DNA of 31,588 bases from an uncultured Lachnospiraceae bacterium (GTDB taxonomy: Bacteria; Bacillota; Clostridia; Lachnospirales; Lachnospiraceae), in NCBI GenBank assembly GCA_910588755.1, contig CAJUQZ010000030.1, forward strand, positions 1 to 31,588, read 5' to 3'. The notes below the pieces were generated by a model. The model did no database searches, was not told the DNA's origin, and saw nothing but the letters and a program-made list of their open reading frames with translations. Both the position numbers and the translations under genes were made by a program. Shown here in pieces: positions 31,543 through 31,588 of this stretch; within the stretch, counting starts at the first letter, position 1, and every line of letters begins with the position of its first letter.

Positions 31543-31588
31543 ATTCCGCAAAAAATTATAACGAGGCTAATGATTTTAGGCTTAACCT

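Overview
The window looks like the chromosome of a motile, anaerobic, Gram-positive gut-type bacterium of the Lachnospiraceae (Clostridium cluster XIVa; a Roseburia/Eubacterium-like relative). Supporting signs are two flagellins of the type these organisms carry, sigma-28 promoters, strong AGGAGG ribosome sites, CarD, a short RelQ-type alarmone synthetase, 2-hydroxyacyl-CoA dehydratase genes and an Hly-III protein. No RNA genes, CRISPR arrays or intact insertion sequences were seen.

Layout. (1) 1-5.7 kb, motility locus: a small unknown helical gene, a 5'-truncated Rpn-type nuclease remnant, then two flagellin paralogues. Each flagellin has a leader with a GGA-loop hairpin and a CsrA-like Shine-Dalgarno. 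Between them lie a sigma-28 promoter and a degenerate leader with no gene, and downstream is a short copy of a flagellin 3' end, so the array was probably once larger. (2) 5.8-8.3 kb: an ion-homeostasis pair (CPA1 Na+/H+ antiporter and ClC-family protein). (3) 8.4-12.9 kb, minus strand: a PARG-like ADP-ribose hydrolase, a hybrid histidine kinase and an HD-GYP-like protein in one direction. (4) 13.2-20.5 kb, plus strand: an unknown gene, then a CooC-like ATPase, two 2-hydroxyacyl-CoA dehydratase-type subunits and their ATP-dependent activator, followed by a DUF3829-like lipoprotein, a 54-residue membrane peptide and a Cys-rich protein that may be related to acetyl-CoA synthase. No CoA-transferase, Etf or acyl-CoA dehydrogenase gene is present, so the module may not be an ordinary amino-acid fermentation operon. 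(5) 20.5-25.9 kb: CarD (minus) behind a leader terminator, an ABC half-transporter, an Hly-III protein, a small acidic protein, a perfect-period 30-bp tandem repeat, a (p)ppGpp synthetase and a 60-residue protein. (6) 26.4-28.9 kb: a tail-anchored protein with a long Glu/Arg pentad helix, a flavin reductase and an HTH-cupin regulator whose leader holds a strong terminator. (7) 28.9 kb to the end: an AT-rich accessory region with a palindrome, the remnant of an AlbA_2/AAA_4-type regulator, and a SMEK-NACHT-pentapeptide NTPase of the kind found in defence islands, interrupted by one in-frame amber codon.

The observations most worth a second look are the atypical dehydratase/CooC/ACS-like module, the two-site flagellin leaders with their relic copy, the amber-interrupted SMEK-NACHT gene, and the two leader terminators (carD and HTH-cupin). 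All assignments come from reading motifs by eye; no database search was run.
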